DNA from: DATBQN01 sp963755825
GTDB lineage: Bacteria > Acidobacteriota > Thermoanaerobaculia > Multivoradales > UBA5704
Direction: 5' to 3'
NCBI GenBank assembly: GCA_963755825.1
Contig: CAVWLA010000001.1
Coordinates: 1,922,001-1,986,000, forward strand
Length of the DNA stretch: 64,000 bases
Position 1 is the stretch's first letter. Every line of letters begins with the position of its first letter. Positions 45,702 to 53,270 of this stretch are shown here, piece after piece. The notes below the pieces were generated by a model. The model was not told the origin of the DNA and did not search any database. It saw nothing but the letters and a program-made list of their open reading frames with translations. A program made the translations under genes and the position numbers.

Positions 45702-47840
45702 ATGGCCGTAGCGCGCCTCAAGACGGCCGCCGCCTTCGGCGGCGGCCCGGCGGCGAGCGAGAGGGCTCGGCTGGCGCTCGTCGCCTCGCTCCTCGCGGAG
45801 CAGGAAGCGCGCGGCTGCGCCAACCTCGTGCTCGCCTGGCTCGCCCGCCACGCCGGCATCGAGCGCAGCCTCTGCGCGGTGGTCGAGGACGGCACCCACC
45901 TGGTCGGCCTCGCCGGCCGCGGCCTCCCCGCCGCCGCCGTCCAGGGCTTCCGGCTCGATCTCGCGCAGCGCTCCCATCCCCTCGCCCTCGCCCTCGTCGC
46001 CGGCGAGGCGGTCGCCTTCTCCGGCGCCAGCGCCCGCGCCTTCGAGAGCCCCTTCTCCGGCGGCGCCTTCCTGGTGGCGCCGCTGGCGCGCGGCGAAACG
46101 GACGGCGGCCTCGGCCTCCTCCTCATCGCCTGCCCCACCGCCGGCACCGTCGACGAGGAGGTCGGCTGGGCGGCCGAGATCCTCGGCGTCCGCCTGGCCG
46201 CCCTCTGGTACCGCCGGGCGCAGGCCGACGAGCGCCGCCACCAGCGCGAGCGCGGCTGGCACCTCGGCATCATCCACGCCGTCGCCGACCCCATCCTGCT
46301 CACCGACGCCGACGGCCGCATCCTGATCGCCAACCCGGGCGCCGAGCGGCTGCTCCTCGCCGACGAGGTGATGAGCGAGGGGCGCCGGCGGGCGGTGGCG
46401 CTCAACAACATGCTCTTCTCCGCCTCGCTCTTCCCGGCCCTTGGCGAGGACTCCGGCACGCCGCAGGAGCTGCTCCTCGTCGACCCCATCGAGGGTCAGG
46501 ATCTCCTCTTCGAGGTGATGTCGACGCAGATCAAGATCCGGCGCGGCGAGAACGGCACGGTGTCGATCCTCCGCAACGTCTCCGACCTCCACCGCGCCAG
46601 CGAGGAGATCGAGGCGAACTACCACCGGCTGCGCGCCGCCGAGGCCGAGGCGCGGGCCGAGCGCGACCGGCTGGACCTCATCCTCAACTCGGCGCTCGAC
46701 CCCATCCTGGTCACCGACGTCGAGGGCAAGCTGGTGCTCATGAACCCTCCCGCCGAGCGCATGTTCACCGCCGGCGGCGGCGCCCGCGGCGCCCGCGCCG
46801 ACCGCTGGGTGCGGGCCAACGACGCCGTCTTCACCTCCTTCGTCTCCAACCTCTACACCGGCCCCTCGATGCGCTGGCGCGGCGAGCTCACCCTGGTCGA
46901 CCCGCAGACCGGCGCCGGGGTGCCGTTCGAGGCCATCTCGGGCAAGGTGCTGTCGCGCCAGGGCGAGGACACCTGGACGGTCACCATCCTCCACGACTTG
47001 ACCGAGACCGTCGAGAAGCGCCGGCTCTACGAGCAGATCAAGCGCCACTCGGACGACCTGCGCGAGAAGGTCGAGGAGGCGACCACCGAGCTGGCGGCGC
47101 AGAACGAGCTGCTGCAGCGCCAGGCCTTCGAGCTCGAGCAGGCGTCGGCGATGAAGTCGCAGTTCCTCGCCAACGTCTCGCACGAGCTGCGGACGCCGCT
47201 CAACGCCATCATGGGCTACACCCAGCTCATGCTCGAAGGGGTGTCGGGCGAGCTCAACGCGAGCCAGGAGGACAAGCTGGGGCGGATCGACGCCAACGCC
47301 CGCCACCTCCTCTCGGTGATCAACGACCTGCTCGACATCGCCCGCATCGAGGCGGGCAAGATGCCGGTGCAGCTCGAGTCGATCCACCTGCCGGAGCTCA
47401 TCGACGAGGTCATGGCCGAGGTCGAGCCGCTGATCGCCCGCACCCGGCTAGTGGTCGACCGCGACATCGCGGCCGGGGTGCCCGACTTGAAGACCGACCG
47501 CAAGAAGGTCAAGCAGATCCTCCTCAACCTGCTGTCGAACGCCCTCAAGTTCACCCCCCAGGGGTCGGTCGCCATCCGCGTCGGCTTCGACGACGCCGAG
47601 ATCTGGAGCGCGGTCTCCGACACCGGCATCGGCATCTCGGCGGAGAATCAGAAGCGGATCTTCGAGGAGTTCGCGCAGGCCGACAGCTCCTACGCGCGGC
47701 GGGCCGGCGGCACCGGCCTCGGCCTCTCCATCTGCCGCCGCCTCGCCACCATCCTGGGCGGCGAGATCGCCCTCGTCTCGCAGCAGGGGGTGGGCTCGAC
47801 CTTCACCCTGCGGCTCCCTCGCGAAACGGTGCCGTCGTGA
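45702..47840 (+). CDS. GAF/PAS sensor histidine kinase inside the gas-vesicle operon
   Basis: This 712-residue cytosolic kinase has a GAF-like domain (about 20-165), two PAS domains (about 185-310 and 328-460; DPILLTDADGRILIANPGAE and DPILVTDVEGKLVLMNPPAE), a coiled linker and HisKA with H494 (NVSHELRTPLNAIMGY). The HATPase_c has N box LLSNALKFTPQG, DTGIGIS and GGTGLGLSI. No TM or receiver is fused. It starts 5 bases after gvpA and overlaps the next receiver gene by 4 bp (GTGA). The location suggests that it senses a soluble cue, such as redox, light or energy status, relevant to buoyancy. The signal is unknown. Confidence 0.95.
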   Translation: MAVARLKTAAAFGGGPAASERARLALVASLLAEQEARGCANLVLAWLARHAGIERSLCAVVEDGTHLVGLAGRGLPAAAVQGFRLDLAQRSHPLALALVAGEAVAFSGASARAFESPFSGGAFLVAPLARGETDGGLGLLLIACPTAGTVDEEVGWAAEILGVRLAALWYRRAQADERRHQRERGWHLGIIHAVADPILLTDADGRILIANPGAERLLLADEVMSEGRRRAVALNNMLFSASLFPALGEDSGTPQELLLVDPIEGQDLLFEVMSTQIKIRRGENGTVSILRNVSDLHRASEEIEANYHRLRAAEAEARAERDRLDLILNSALDPILVTDVEGKLVLMNPPAERMFTAGGGARGARADRWVRANDAVFTSFVSNLYTGPSMRWRGELTLVDPQTGAGVPFEAISGKVLSRQGEDTWTVTILHDLTETVEKRRLYEQIKRHSDDLREKVEEATTELAAQNELLQRQAFELEQASAMKSQFLANVSHELRTPLNAIMGYTQLMLEGVSGELNASQEDKLGRIDANARHLLSVINDLLDIARIEAGKMPVQLESIHLPELIDEVMAEVEPLIARTRLVVDRDIAAGVPDLKTDRKKVKQILLNLLSNALKFTPQGSVAIRVGFDDAEIWSAVSDTGIGISAENQKRIFEEFAQADSSYARRAGGTGLGLSICRRLATILGGEIALVSQQGVGSTFTLRLPRETVPS

Positions 47841-48295
47841 AGGAGGGGGGCTCCCGCCCGCCGGTCGAGGAGCCGCCGCGGTCGCGCACCTCGCCGCAGG
47901 CGGCGGCTCTCATCCTGGTGGTCGACGACGTCAGCGACGGCCGCGAGATCTGCGCCGAGTACCTCGAGTTCCGCCGCTACCGGGTGGCCACCGCCGCCGA
48001 CGGCCGCGAGGCGCTCGAGCAGGCCTTCGCCCTCCTCCCCGACCTCATCCTGATGGACCTCTCGCTGCCCGAGATCGACGGCTGGGAGGCGACGCGGCGC
48101 CTCAAGAAGGACGGCCGGACGCGCCATATCCCGATCATCGCGCTCACCGCGCACGCGTTGCGCAGCGCGCACGACGAGGCGGTCGCCGCCGGCTGCGACG
48201 CCGTGGTGACCAAGCCGGTCATGCCGCGCGACCTCGAGGCCGAGGTGCGCCGCCAGCTCATCGTCCGGGCGGCCGCCGAGGACCGCCTTCCCTGA
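47837..48295 (+). CDS. Single-domain response regulator inside the gas-vesicle operon
   Basis: This 152-residue receiver has an N-terminal Pro-rich leader (about 25 residues), acidic VVDDVSD, phospho-acceptor D74 (LILMDLSLPEIDGW), IALTAHAL and K in VTKPVMP. There is no DNA-binding output. The GTG start overlaps the kinase stop, so they form a cognate pair. Because it lacks an output domain it may bind a gas-vesicle protein or be a phosphorelay middle. Confidence 0.94.
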   Translation: MKEGGSRPPVEEPPRSRTSPQAAALILVVDDVSDGREICAEYLEFRRYRVATAADGREALEQAFALLPDLILMDLSLPEIDGWEATRRLKKDGRTRHIPIIALTAHALRSAHDEAVAAGCDAVVTKPVMPRDLEAEVRRQLIVRAAAEDRLP

Positions 48296-48324
48296 CCGCC
48301 CGCACCTCTCCTCCGGAGCCGCAC

Positions 48325-49338
48325 GTGCCAGCCGCCAAACGCCCGACCAAAGGTCCCGGCCGCGACCGGAAGACCGCCGCCGCCAAGAACCAGCCGAAAC
48401 CGAAGCCGAAGCCGGTGCCCGCGCGGCGCGCCGCCACCGCCAAGCAGGCCGCCAAGCCGAGCAAGCCGCGCCAGCCGGCGAAGAAGGCCGCCCCGCGCGC
48501 CGCCGCCAAGGTCTTGGCGCCCCGCCGCGCCGCCGCCACGGCCGCCGAGGCGCCGGCCGTCGGCTACCGCGGCGCGGCGCCGAACGGCAAGTACGTCTAC
48601 TGCATCATGCAGGCGACCGCTCCCATGCGCTTCGGCCCGATCGGCATCGGCAGCGAGCCGGCCGAGGTCCACACGGTGAACTACGAGGACATCGCCGCGG
48701 TGGTCTCCGACACGCCGCTCGAGGTCTACGATCCGACGCGCGAGAACGTGCTCGCCCACGAGCGGGTGAACGAGGCGGTGATGAAGCGCTTCACCGTCAT
48801 CCCGATGTCCTTCAACACCGTGTTCAAGACCGGCGAGGACATCGTCGAGCTGCTGCGCACCGCCTACGACGCCTTCCGCGACGTGCTCGGCAAGATGGAG
48901 GACAAGCTCGAGTTCGGCCTGAAGATCGTCTGGGAGCCGGAGATCGTCATCGCCGAGATCGAGAAGGAGAACGAGAACGTCCGCCTGCTGCGCCAGCAGA
49001 TCTCGTCGCAGAAGGGCTCGACCTACCTCGCCCGCATGCAGTACGGCCGCCTCATCGACTCCCTCCTCCAGGAGCGCTCGGAGCGCCTGGCGGCGGAGAT
49101 CTTCAAGAGCCTCTCGGAGGTCTCGGTGGCCTCGCGCGCCAACAAGCCGATCGGCGACAAGATGATCTTGAACGCCGCTTTCCTGGTGCCGCGCGACCGC
49201 GAGGCGCAGTTCGACGCCAAGGTCAAGGAGGTCGACGCCCGCCACGCCAACCTCAAGCTCAAGTACACCGGCCCCTGGCCGCCCTACAACTTCGTCAACA
49301 TCCGCTTGAAGCTCGAGCGCGCCACGGAGGCGGAGTGA
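48325..49338 (+). CDS. gvpF/L: GvpF/L family protein with long basic N-terminal tail
   Basis: This 337-residue protein has residues 1-87 extremely rich in Lys, Ala, Pro and Arg (AAKNQPKPKPKPVPARRAAT type), like histone-H1-like or AlgP tails. The GvpF/L domain begins at GKYVYCIMQ (about 88). It ends with the family's NAAFLVPRDREAQFDAKV and TGPWPPYNFVNI. The tail has no counterpart in normal GvpF/L (about 210-270 residues). GTG 48325 is chosen because it gives the full open frame with GGAG upstream. Residue 88 without a start nearby would give a normal-length protein but no start codon. GvpF/L are accessory proteins that act in vesicle assembly. Confidence 0.9.
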   Translation: MPAAKRPTKGPGRDRKTAAAKNQPKPKPKPVPARRAATAKQAAKPSKPRQPAKKAAPRAAAKVLAPRRAAATAAEAPAVGYRGAAPNGKYVYCIMQATAPMRFGPIGIGSEPAEVHTVNYEDIAAVVSDTPLEVYDPTRENVLAHERVNEAVMKRFTVIPMSFNTVFKTGEDIVELLRTAYDAFRDVLGKMEDKLEFGLKIVWEPEIVIAEIEKENENVRLLRQQISSQKGSTYLARMQYGRLIDSLLQERSERLAAEIFKSLSEVSVASRANKPIGDKMILNAAFLVPRDREAQFDAKVKEVDARHANLKLKYTGPWPPYNFVNIRLKLERATEAE

Positions 49339-49643
49339 TCCTCCTCGACCGCCTGCTCACCGGCGGCATCTCCTTCGTGCTCGACAAGATCGCCACCGCC
49401 GTCGATCAGGAGCTCGACGAGGAGGAGATCCTGCGCGCCGACCTCCTCGCGGCGCAGATGCAGGCGGACCTCGGCGAGCTCTCCGACGGCGAGCTGGCGG
49501 CGATCGAGGCGGACATCCTGCCGCGCCTGCGCGAGCTCCGCGAGGAGCGCACCGGCACCCGATCGCAGGCGGTCTCCTTCGGCTCCGGCGCCGAGGTCGA
49601 GGTGAGCGTCGCCGGCGAGCTGGAGCGCGACGACGAGCCATGA
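49335..49643 (+). CDS. gvpG: Gas vesicle protein GvpG
   Basis: This 102-residue protein begins with the hydrophobic helix LLDRLLTGGISFVLDKIATA. A highly acidic helical middle (DQELDEEEILRADLLAAQMQ) and an SDGELAAIEADILPRLRELR segment follow, as in GvpG (PF05120). The C-terminal 35 residues are an acidic extension. It starts GTG 49335, overlapping the previous gene by 4 bp. GvpG is needed for vesicle assembly and is thought to interact with GvpF/L. Confidence 0.93.
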   Translation: MILLDRLLTGGISFVLDKIATAVDQELDEEEILRADLLAAQMQADLGELSDGELAAIEADILPRLRELREERTGTRSQAVSFGSGAEVEVSVAGELERDDEP

Positions 49644-49686
49644 TCCGGCGCGGCCGACCGCACGGGCGATCCCCGGGCCGCAGCCG

Positions 49687-50505
49687 ATGAGCCGCTCCGC
49701 GCCCGCTCTCTACCTCTACTGCCTGGTCGAAGGCGAGGGCGGCCTGCCACCGGCGTCCGTCGCCGCGGCGCCGGACGCGCCGCCGGGCCTCCCCGGCGCC
49801 TCGCCGCCGCGGGCGCTCGACCTCGGCGGCGGGCTGGCGCTCGTCGCCTCCGACGTGCCGCTCCCCGAGTACTCCGCGGCGGCGATCGAGGAGCACCTGG
49901 CCGACCTCGAATGGGTCTCGGCGCGGGCGCTCGCCCACGAGCGGGTCGTCGAGCACTTCGCCGCCGCGGGCACGGTGCTGCCGATGCAGCTCTTCACCCT
50001 CTTCACCGACGAGGAGCGGGCGAGGGCCGACGTCGCCGGCCGCCGGCCGCGGATCGCGCGCACCCTGGCGCGCCTGCGCGGCATGCGCGAGTGGGGGGTT
50101 CGGATCTCCTTCGATCCCGCCGCCGGCAAGTCTGCAGCGAGCGAAACCGGTCGGAATCCTGAAGGCGCAGCGGATGCGCCGCCCTCGGGACGCGACTTCC
50201 TGCGCCGCAAGCAGCTCCGCCAGGAGGCCGGCCGCGAGCTGGCGAGGAACGCCGAGCGGGCGGTGGAGTCTGCCTACGAGAGCCTCGCCGCGGAGGCGAG
50301 CGCGGCGCGTCGGCGCGAGCCGCAGGAGCCGGCGCCGGCGGCCGGCGGCCAGCGCCTCCTCCTCGACGCCGCTTTCCTGGTGCCGCGGCAGGCGGCGGCC
50401 TTCGAGGCGGCGCTGGCGCGCGCCAGCCGCGAGCTCGCGGCCTACGGCTGCGAGGCGACGCTCACCGGCCCCTGGCCGCCCTACAACTTCGTCGAGGAGG
50501 GCTGA
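49687..50505 (+). CDS. gvpF/L: GvpF/L family protein, second copy
   Basis: This 272-residue protein has LYLYCLVEGEGGLPPASVAA at the start, LAHERVVEHFAAAGTVLPMQL in the middle, and the shared end LLDAAFLVPRQAAAFEAALA, then GPWPPYNFVEE. It has an Ala/Pro-rich internal loop. The conserved LYLYCL and GPWPPYNF ends match the first and third GvpF/L copies in this operon. ATG at 49687 follows GCCGATG with modest SD. It lies 43 bases after gvpG. Confidence 0.92.
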   Translation: MSRSAPALYLYCLVEGEGGLPPASVAAAPDAPPGLPGASPPRALDLGGGLALVASDVPLPEYSAAAIEEHLADLEWVSARALAHERVVEHFAAAGTVLPMQLFTLFTDEERARADVAGRRPRIARTLARLRGMREWGVRISFDPAAGKSAASETGRNPEGAADAPPSGRDFLRRKQLRQEAGRELARNAERAVESAYESLAAEASAARRREPQEPAPAAGGQRLLLDAAFLVPRQAAAFEAALARASRELAAYGCEATLTGPWPPYNFVEEG

Positions 50506-50532
50506 CGTGGCGGCGCGCGGACGGCCGGCGCG

Positions 50533-50772
50533 GTGAGCGAAGCTGGAGACGAGCCGGTCTCGGCCGCCGAGCTGATCGAGACGGCGGACGAGTCGCTCCT
50601 CGAGCTGGTCGACCACCTGCTCAATCAGGGCGTCGTCGTCTCCGGCGATCTGATCCTCGGCGTCGCCGGCGTCGACCTCATCTATCTCAAGCTGTCGGTG
50701 CTGCTCTGCGCCGCCGACCGCCTGCTGCCGAGGGCGAAGCCGGCGCCGAAGGAGGAGGAGGTGGCGGAGTGA
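50533..50772 (+). CDS. Short GvpA-family protein (GvpS/J/M-like)
   Basis: This 79-residue protein has the core LLELVDHLLNQGVVVSGDLI, then LGVAGVDLIYLKLSVLLCAA. It is clearly a GvpA homologue with the acidic-to-hydrophobic helix and beta hairpin, but with an uncharged helix and no wall-type ARIVVAS strand. The N-terminus has 15 extra acidic residues and the end is lysine-rich. It overlaps the third GvpF/L by 4 bp (GTGA). It likely acts as a minor or nucleation component. Assignment between GvpJ, GvpM and GvpS is not possible by eye. Confidence 0.88.
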   Translation: MSEAGDEPVSAAELIETADESLLELVDHLLNQGVVVSGDLILGVAGVDLIYLKLSVLLCAADRLLPRAKPAPKEEEVAE

Positions 50773-51599
50773 GCGCCCTCTATCTCTATGCCCTCTGCGA
50801 CGCGCCGGCGCTCGCCGCGGCATCTGGCGACGCCGCCGGCGCCGGCCTCGGGACCGGCCTCGCCGGCGAGGCGCTCGCCGTCCATCGCCTCGGCGACCTC
50901 GCGGTCGTCGCCGGCGAGGTCGCCGCGGCGCCGGCACCCTCGGCCGCTGCCCTCGCCGCGCACGACGCGGTGGTGCGCCGGCTGGCCGCAATCGCGCCGG
51001 CGGTCCTCCCCTGCCGCTTCGGCCAGCTGGTCGCCGACCGGGCGGCCCTCGACGCGGCCCTCACGCCGCGCCTGGCCGAGCTCCGCGCCGCCGTCTCCCG
51101 CGTCGCCGGCTGCGTGCAGATGACGCTCCGCATCTTCGCCGGCGCGGCCGACGAGATCGGCGGCGAAACGGCTGCCGAGCCGATCACCGAGCAGGAGGAG
51201 AATCCGCCGACCGCCGGCGGTCCCGGGCGGCGCTACCTCGAGGCGCGGCGGACGGCCGAGCGATCGGCAGGGCGGGCGGCGCTCGACCTTCCGGCGGTCG
51301 CCGCGCTGCGCGCCGCGCTGCTGCCGCTGGTCAAAGAAGAGATGCTCGAGCCGCACGGCCCCGGCCGCCTCCTCCTCTCGGTCCACGACCTGGTGCCGGC
51401 GACGTCCGCGGCCGAGTATCGCACCCGCGTCGAGTCGGCGCGCCGGCGGACGACCACCGGGCCGCGCGTCGCCGTCAGCGGCCCCTGGCCGCCCTATGCC
51501 TTCGGCGGCGCGCCGGCGGCAGCGATTTCGGCGGCGCCGGCGGCAGCGATTCCCGCGGCGCCGGCGTCGCCCGCCGGCGCGGCGCGAGGCCCGCGATGA
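50769..51599 (+). CDS. gvpF/L: GvpF/L family protein, third copy
   Basis: This 276-residue protein begins ALYLYALCDAPALAAASGDA and ends with GPWPPYAFGGAP followed by an Ala/Pro-rich repeat (AAAISAAPAAAIPAAPASPA). It is the most divergent of the three. Intermediate residues ARRTAERSAGRAA and LLSVHDLVPATSAAEYRTRV keep the family pattern. GTG 50769 overlaps the preceding gene, and its TGA overlaps gvpK's ATG. Confidence 0.9.
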   Translation: MSALYLYALCDAPALAAASGDAAGAGLGTGLAGEALAVHRLGDLAVVAGEVAAAPAPSAAALAAHDAVVRRLAAIAPAVLPCRFGQLVADRAALDAALTPRLAELRAAVSRVAGCVQMTLRIFAGAADEIGGETAAEPITEQEENPPTAGGPGRRYLEARRTAERSAGRAALDLPAVAALRAALLPLVKEEMLEPHGPGRLLLSVHDLVPATSAAEYRTRVESARRRTTTGPRVAVSGPWPPYAFGGAPAAAISAAPAAAIPAAPASPAGAARGPR

Positions 51600-51949
51600 G
51601 CGACGGCGACAGCGTGGTGCAGCTCGAGATCGCCGAGCTCGAGGAGCTGCGCGCTGAGCTCGAGCGCCGTGCCGAGGCGGCGGCGGCGCCGCGCTGGAAT
51701 GCCGATCCGGAGGACGTCCAGCGCTCGGTCGTGGCGCTGGTGCTGACGCTGGTCGAGTTCATCCGCCAGCTCATGGAGCGGCAGGCCATCCGCCGCATGG
51801 ATGCCGAGACGCTGACGCCGGAAGAGGTCGAGAACGTCGGCCTCGCCCTCATGCGCCTCGAGGAGACCGTCCACGACCTCGCCGCCCGCTTCGGCATCGA
51901 GCCGGACCGCCTCAACCTCGACCTCGGCCCCCTCGGTAAGCTGATCTAA
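51596..51949 (+). CDS. gvpK: Gas vesicle protein GvpK
   Basis: This 117-residue helical protein has the family signature LVLTLVEFIRQLMERQAIRR, then MDAETLTPEEVENVGLALMR and LEETVHDLAARFGI. The C-terminus LNLDLGPLGKLI is present and the length is normal. It is the last gene of the operon, coupled to the previous one by a 4-bp overlap. GvpK is essential for vesicle formation in characterised clusters. After it, no gvpN or gvpO is seen in the window. Confidence 0.96.
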   Translation: MSDGDSVVQLEIAELEELRAELERRAEAAAAPRWNADPEDVQRSVVALVLTLVEFIRQLMERQAIRRMDAETLTPEEVENVGLALMRLEETVHDLAARFGIEPDRLNLDLGPLGKLI

Positions 51950-51967
51950 CTAGGCCGTCGCTCGGCC

Positions 51968-53155
51968 TCAGCGACGAGACGCCGCCGCTTCCAGGTTTCC
52001 GAGGCGTTCGGCGAGCGCCGCGAGGTCGCTCTTCTGGCTGGCGAGCAGGCTCCTGAGGCCGTCGATCTCCGCCGCCTGCCGGTCGAGGCGAGCTGCCTGG
52101 TCGGCGATCGTGGCGTGCTGCTTCTGCACCTCGCCGAGCAGCATGGCGTTGACGAAATGGTAGCGGACGGTCAGCGGCCTGCCGTCGTCGCCGTACTGGA
52201 CGAGGCCGGGGTCGACCGCGGCGACCTCCTCGGCGATCAGCCCATACTGGAGGACGTGCTGCCCGTCGTCATACGCCGGCTTGTAGTGAAAGGTGACGGG
52301 GCGCAGACGCATCAGCTCGTCGCCGGCCGCCCCCAGGTCGGCGACGTCCTCCTTGAACCGCAGCGAGGAGGTCGCGGTTCCCAGCTGGCCGGAGCTGTTC
52401 AGGAAGACCGGGACGCCGGAGGCGACGGTGGCGCCGTAGATCCCGGCGATATAGGTCTTCGTCTGGCTGCCCGCCGCGCCGATCCGGATGACGCCGAAAT
52501 CCCCCGTCATGCCGAAGCTCGCCACCGCGACGTTGTTGCTTTCGCCGCCTGTGTAGGCGGCGCCGGCGAGCAAGCCCATCGCCACGTTGTCGTAGCCGCT
52601 CAGCTGGTGCATCAAGGCGCCGGGGCCGACCGCGGTGTTGTCGGTGCCGGTCGTATTCGACATCAGGGCATAGATTCCCGCGCCGACATTGTAGCCCGCG
52701 GTCGTGTTGGCGAGCAGGGCCTCGTAACCGATCGCCGTATTGTAGGCGCCGGTCGTATTGTTGTAGAGAGTCTGATAGCCGATAGCGGTGCCGCCGTCGG
52801 CATTGCTGAAGAGGAGCGCCGACGCTCCCATCGCGACGTTGGAGCTTCCCGTGGTGTTGAGCTCCAGGGCCTGGGTCCCCACCGCGGTATTGACGATGCC
52901 CGAGCTGTTCTTCGTCATGGCGCTGTCGCCGACAGCGGTGTCGGCGCTGCCCGAGAGGTTCGAATGCATGCTGTTCTTCCCGTAGGCCGTGTTGCTGATG
53001 CCGGAAGTATCAGAATCCAGGCTGAACGCACCATAGCAAGTGAGCTCGGTGCTCGAGGGGAAGCTGGCGCACCACTGAGCCTGCGCGGGAGCGCTCCTCA
53101 CGAGCAGGCCCACCACGAGGAGGAAGCAGGAGACCGCCGCAACACGTTTCGTCAT
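51968..53155 (-). CDS. Secreted YadA-head-like protein with S74 intramolecular chaperone domain
   Basis: This 395-residue exported protein has a signal peptide (FLLVVGLLVRSAPAQA). About eight left-handed beta-roll repeats of roughly 23 residues follow (NTAYGKNSM, DTAVGDSAM, NTAVGTQAL, NVAMGASAL, GTAIGYQTL, NTAIGYEAL, NVGAGIYAL, NTAVGPGAL). A C-terminal S74 ICA domain has SSLRFKEDVADLG and QYGLIAEEVAAVDP, and a coiled coil follows. S74 domains trimerise and are cleaved off in tailspike-like fibres. No phage genes lie near. It is probably a cellular adhesin. ATG 53155 has CCAAGGGAG upstream. Confidence 0.9.
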   Translation of the reverse strand: MTKRVAAVSCFLLVVGLLVRSAPAQAQWCASFPSSTELTCYGAFSLDSDTSGISNTAYGKNSMHSNLSGSADTAVGDSAMTKNSSGIVNTAVGTQALELNTTGSSNVAMGASALLFSNADGGTAIGYQTLYNNTTGAYNTAIGYEALLANTTAGYNVGAGIYALMSNTTGTDNTAVGPGALMHQLSGYDNVAMGLLAGAAYTGGESNNVAVASFGMTGDFGVIRIGAAGSQTKTYIAGIYGATVASGVPVFLNSSGQLGTATSSLRFKEDVADLGAAGDELMRLRPVTFHYKPAYDDGQHVLQYGLIAEEVAAVDPGLVQYGDDGRPLTVRYHFVNAMLLGEVQKQHATIADQAARLDRQAAEIDGLRSLLASQKSDLAALAERLGNLEAAASRR

Positions 53156-53270
53156 CGCAACTCCCTTGGCCTTGGCCAGTCGGCTCTGCAGGCCCTTCGG
53201 CGAGCCTGCCGTGGCAGAATATACGACCGATCGATAGAGCTCCCCGAGGTCGCATAGGCTGGCCCCTGCG

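Noticed and set aside
51968..53155. Prophage tail fibre from the S74 domain
   Set aside because: A signal peptide is present and no phage structural or integrase gene lies around it.
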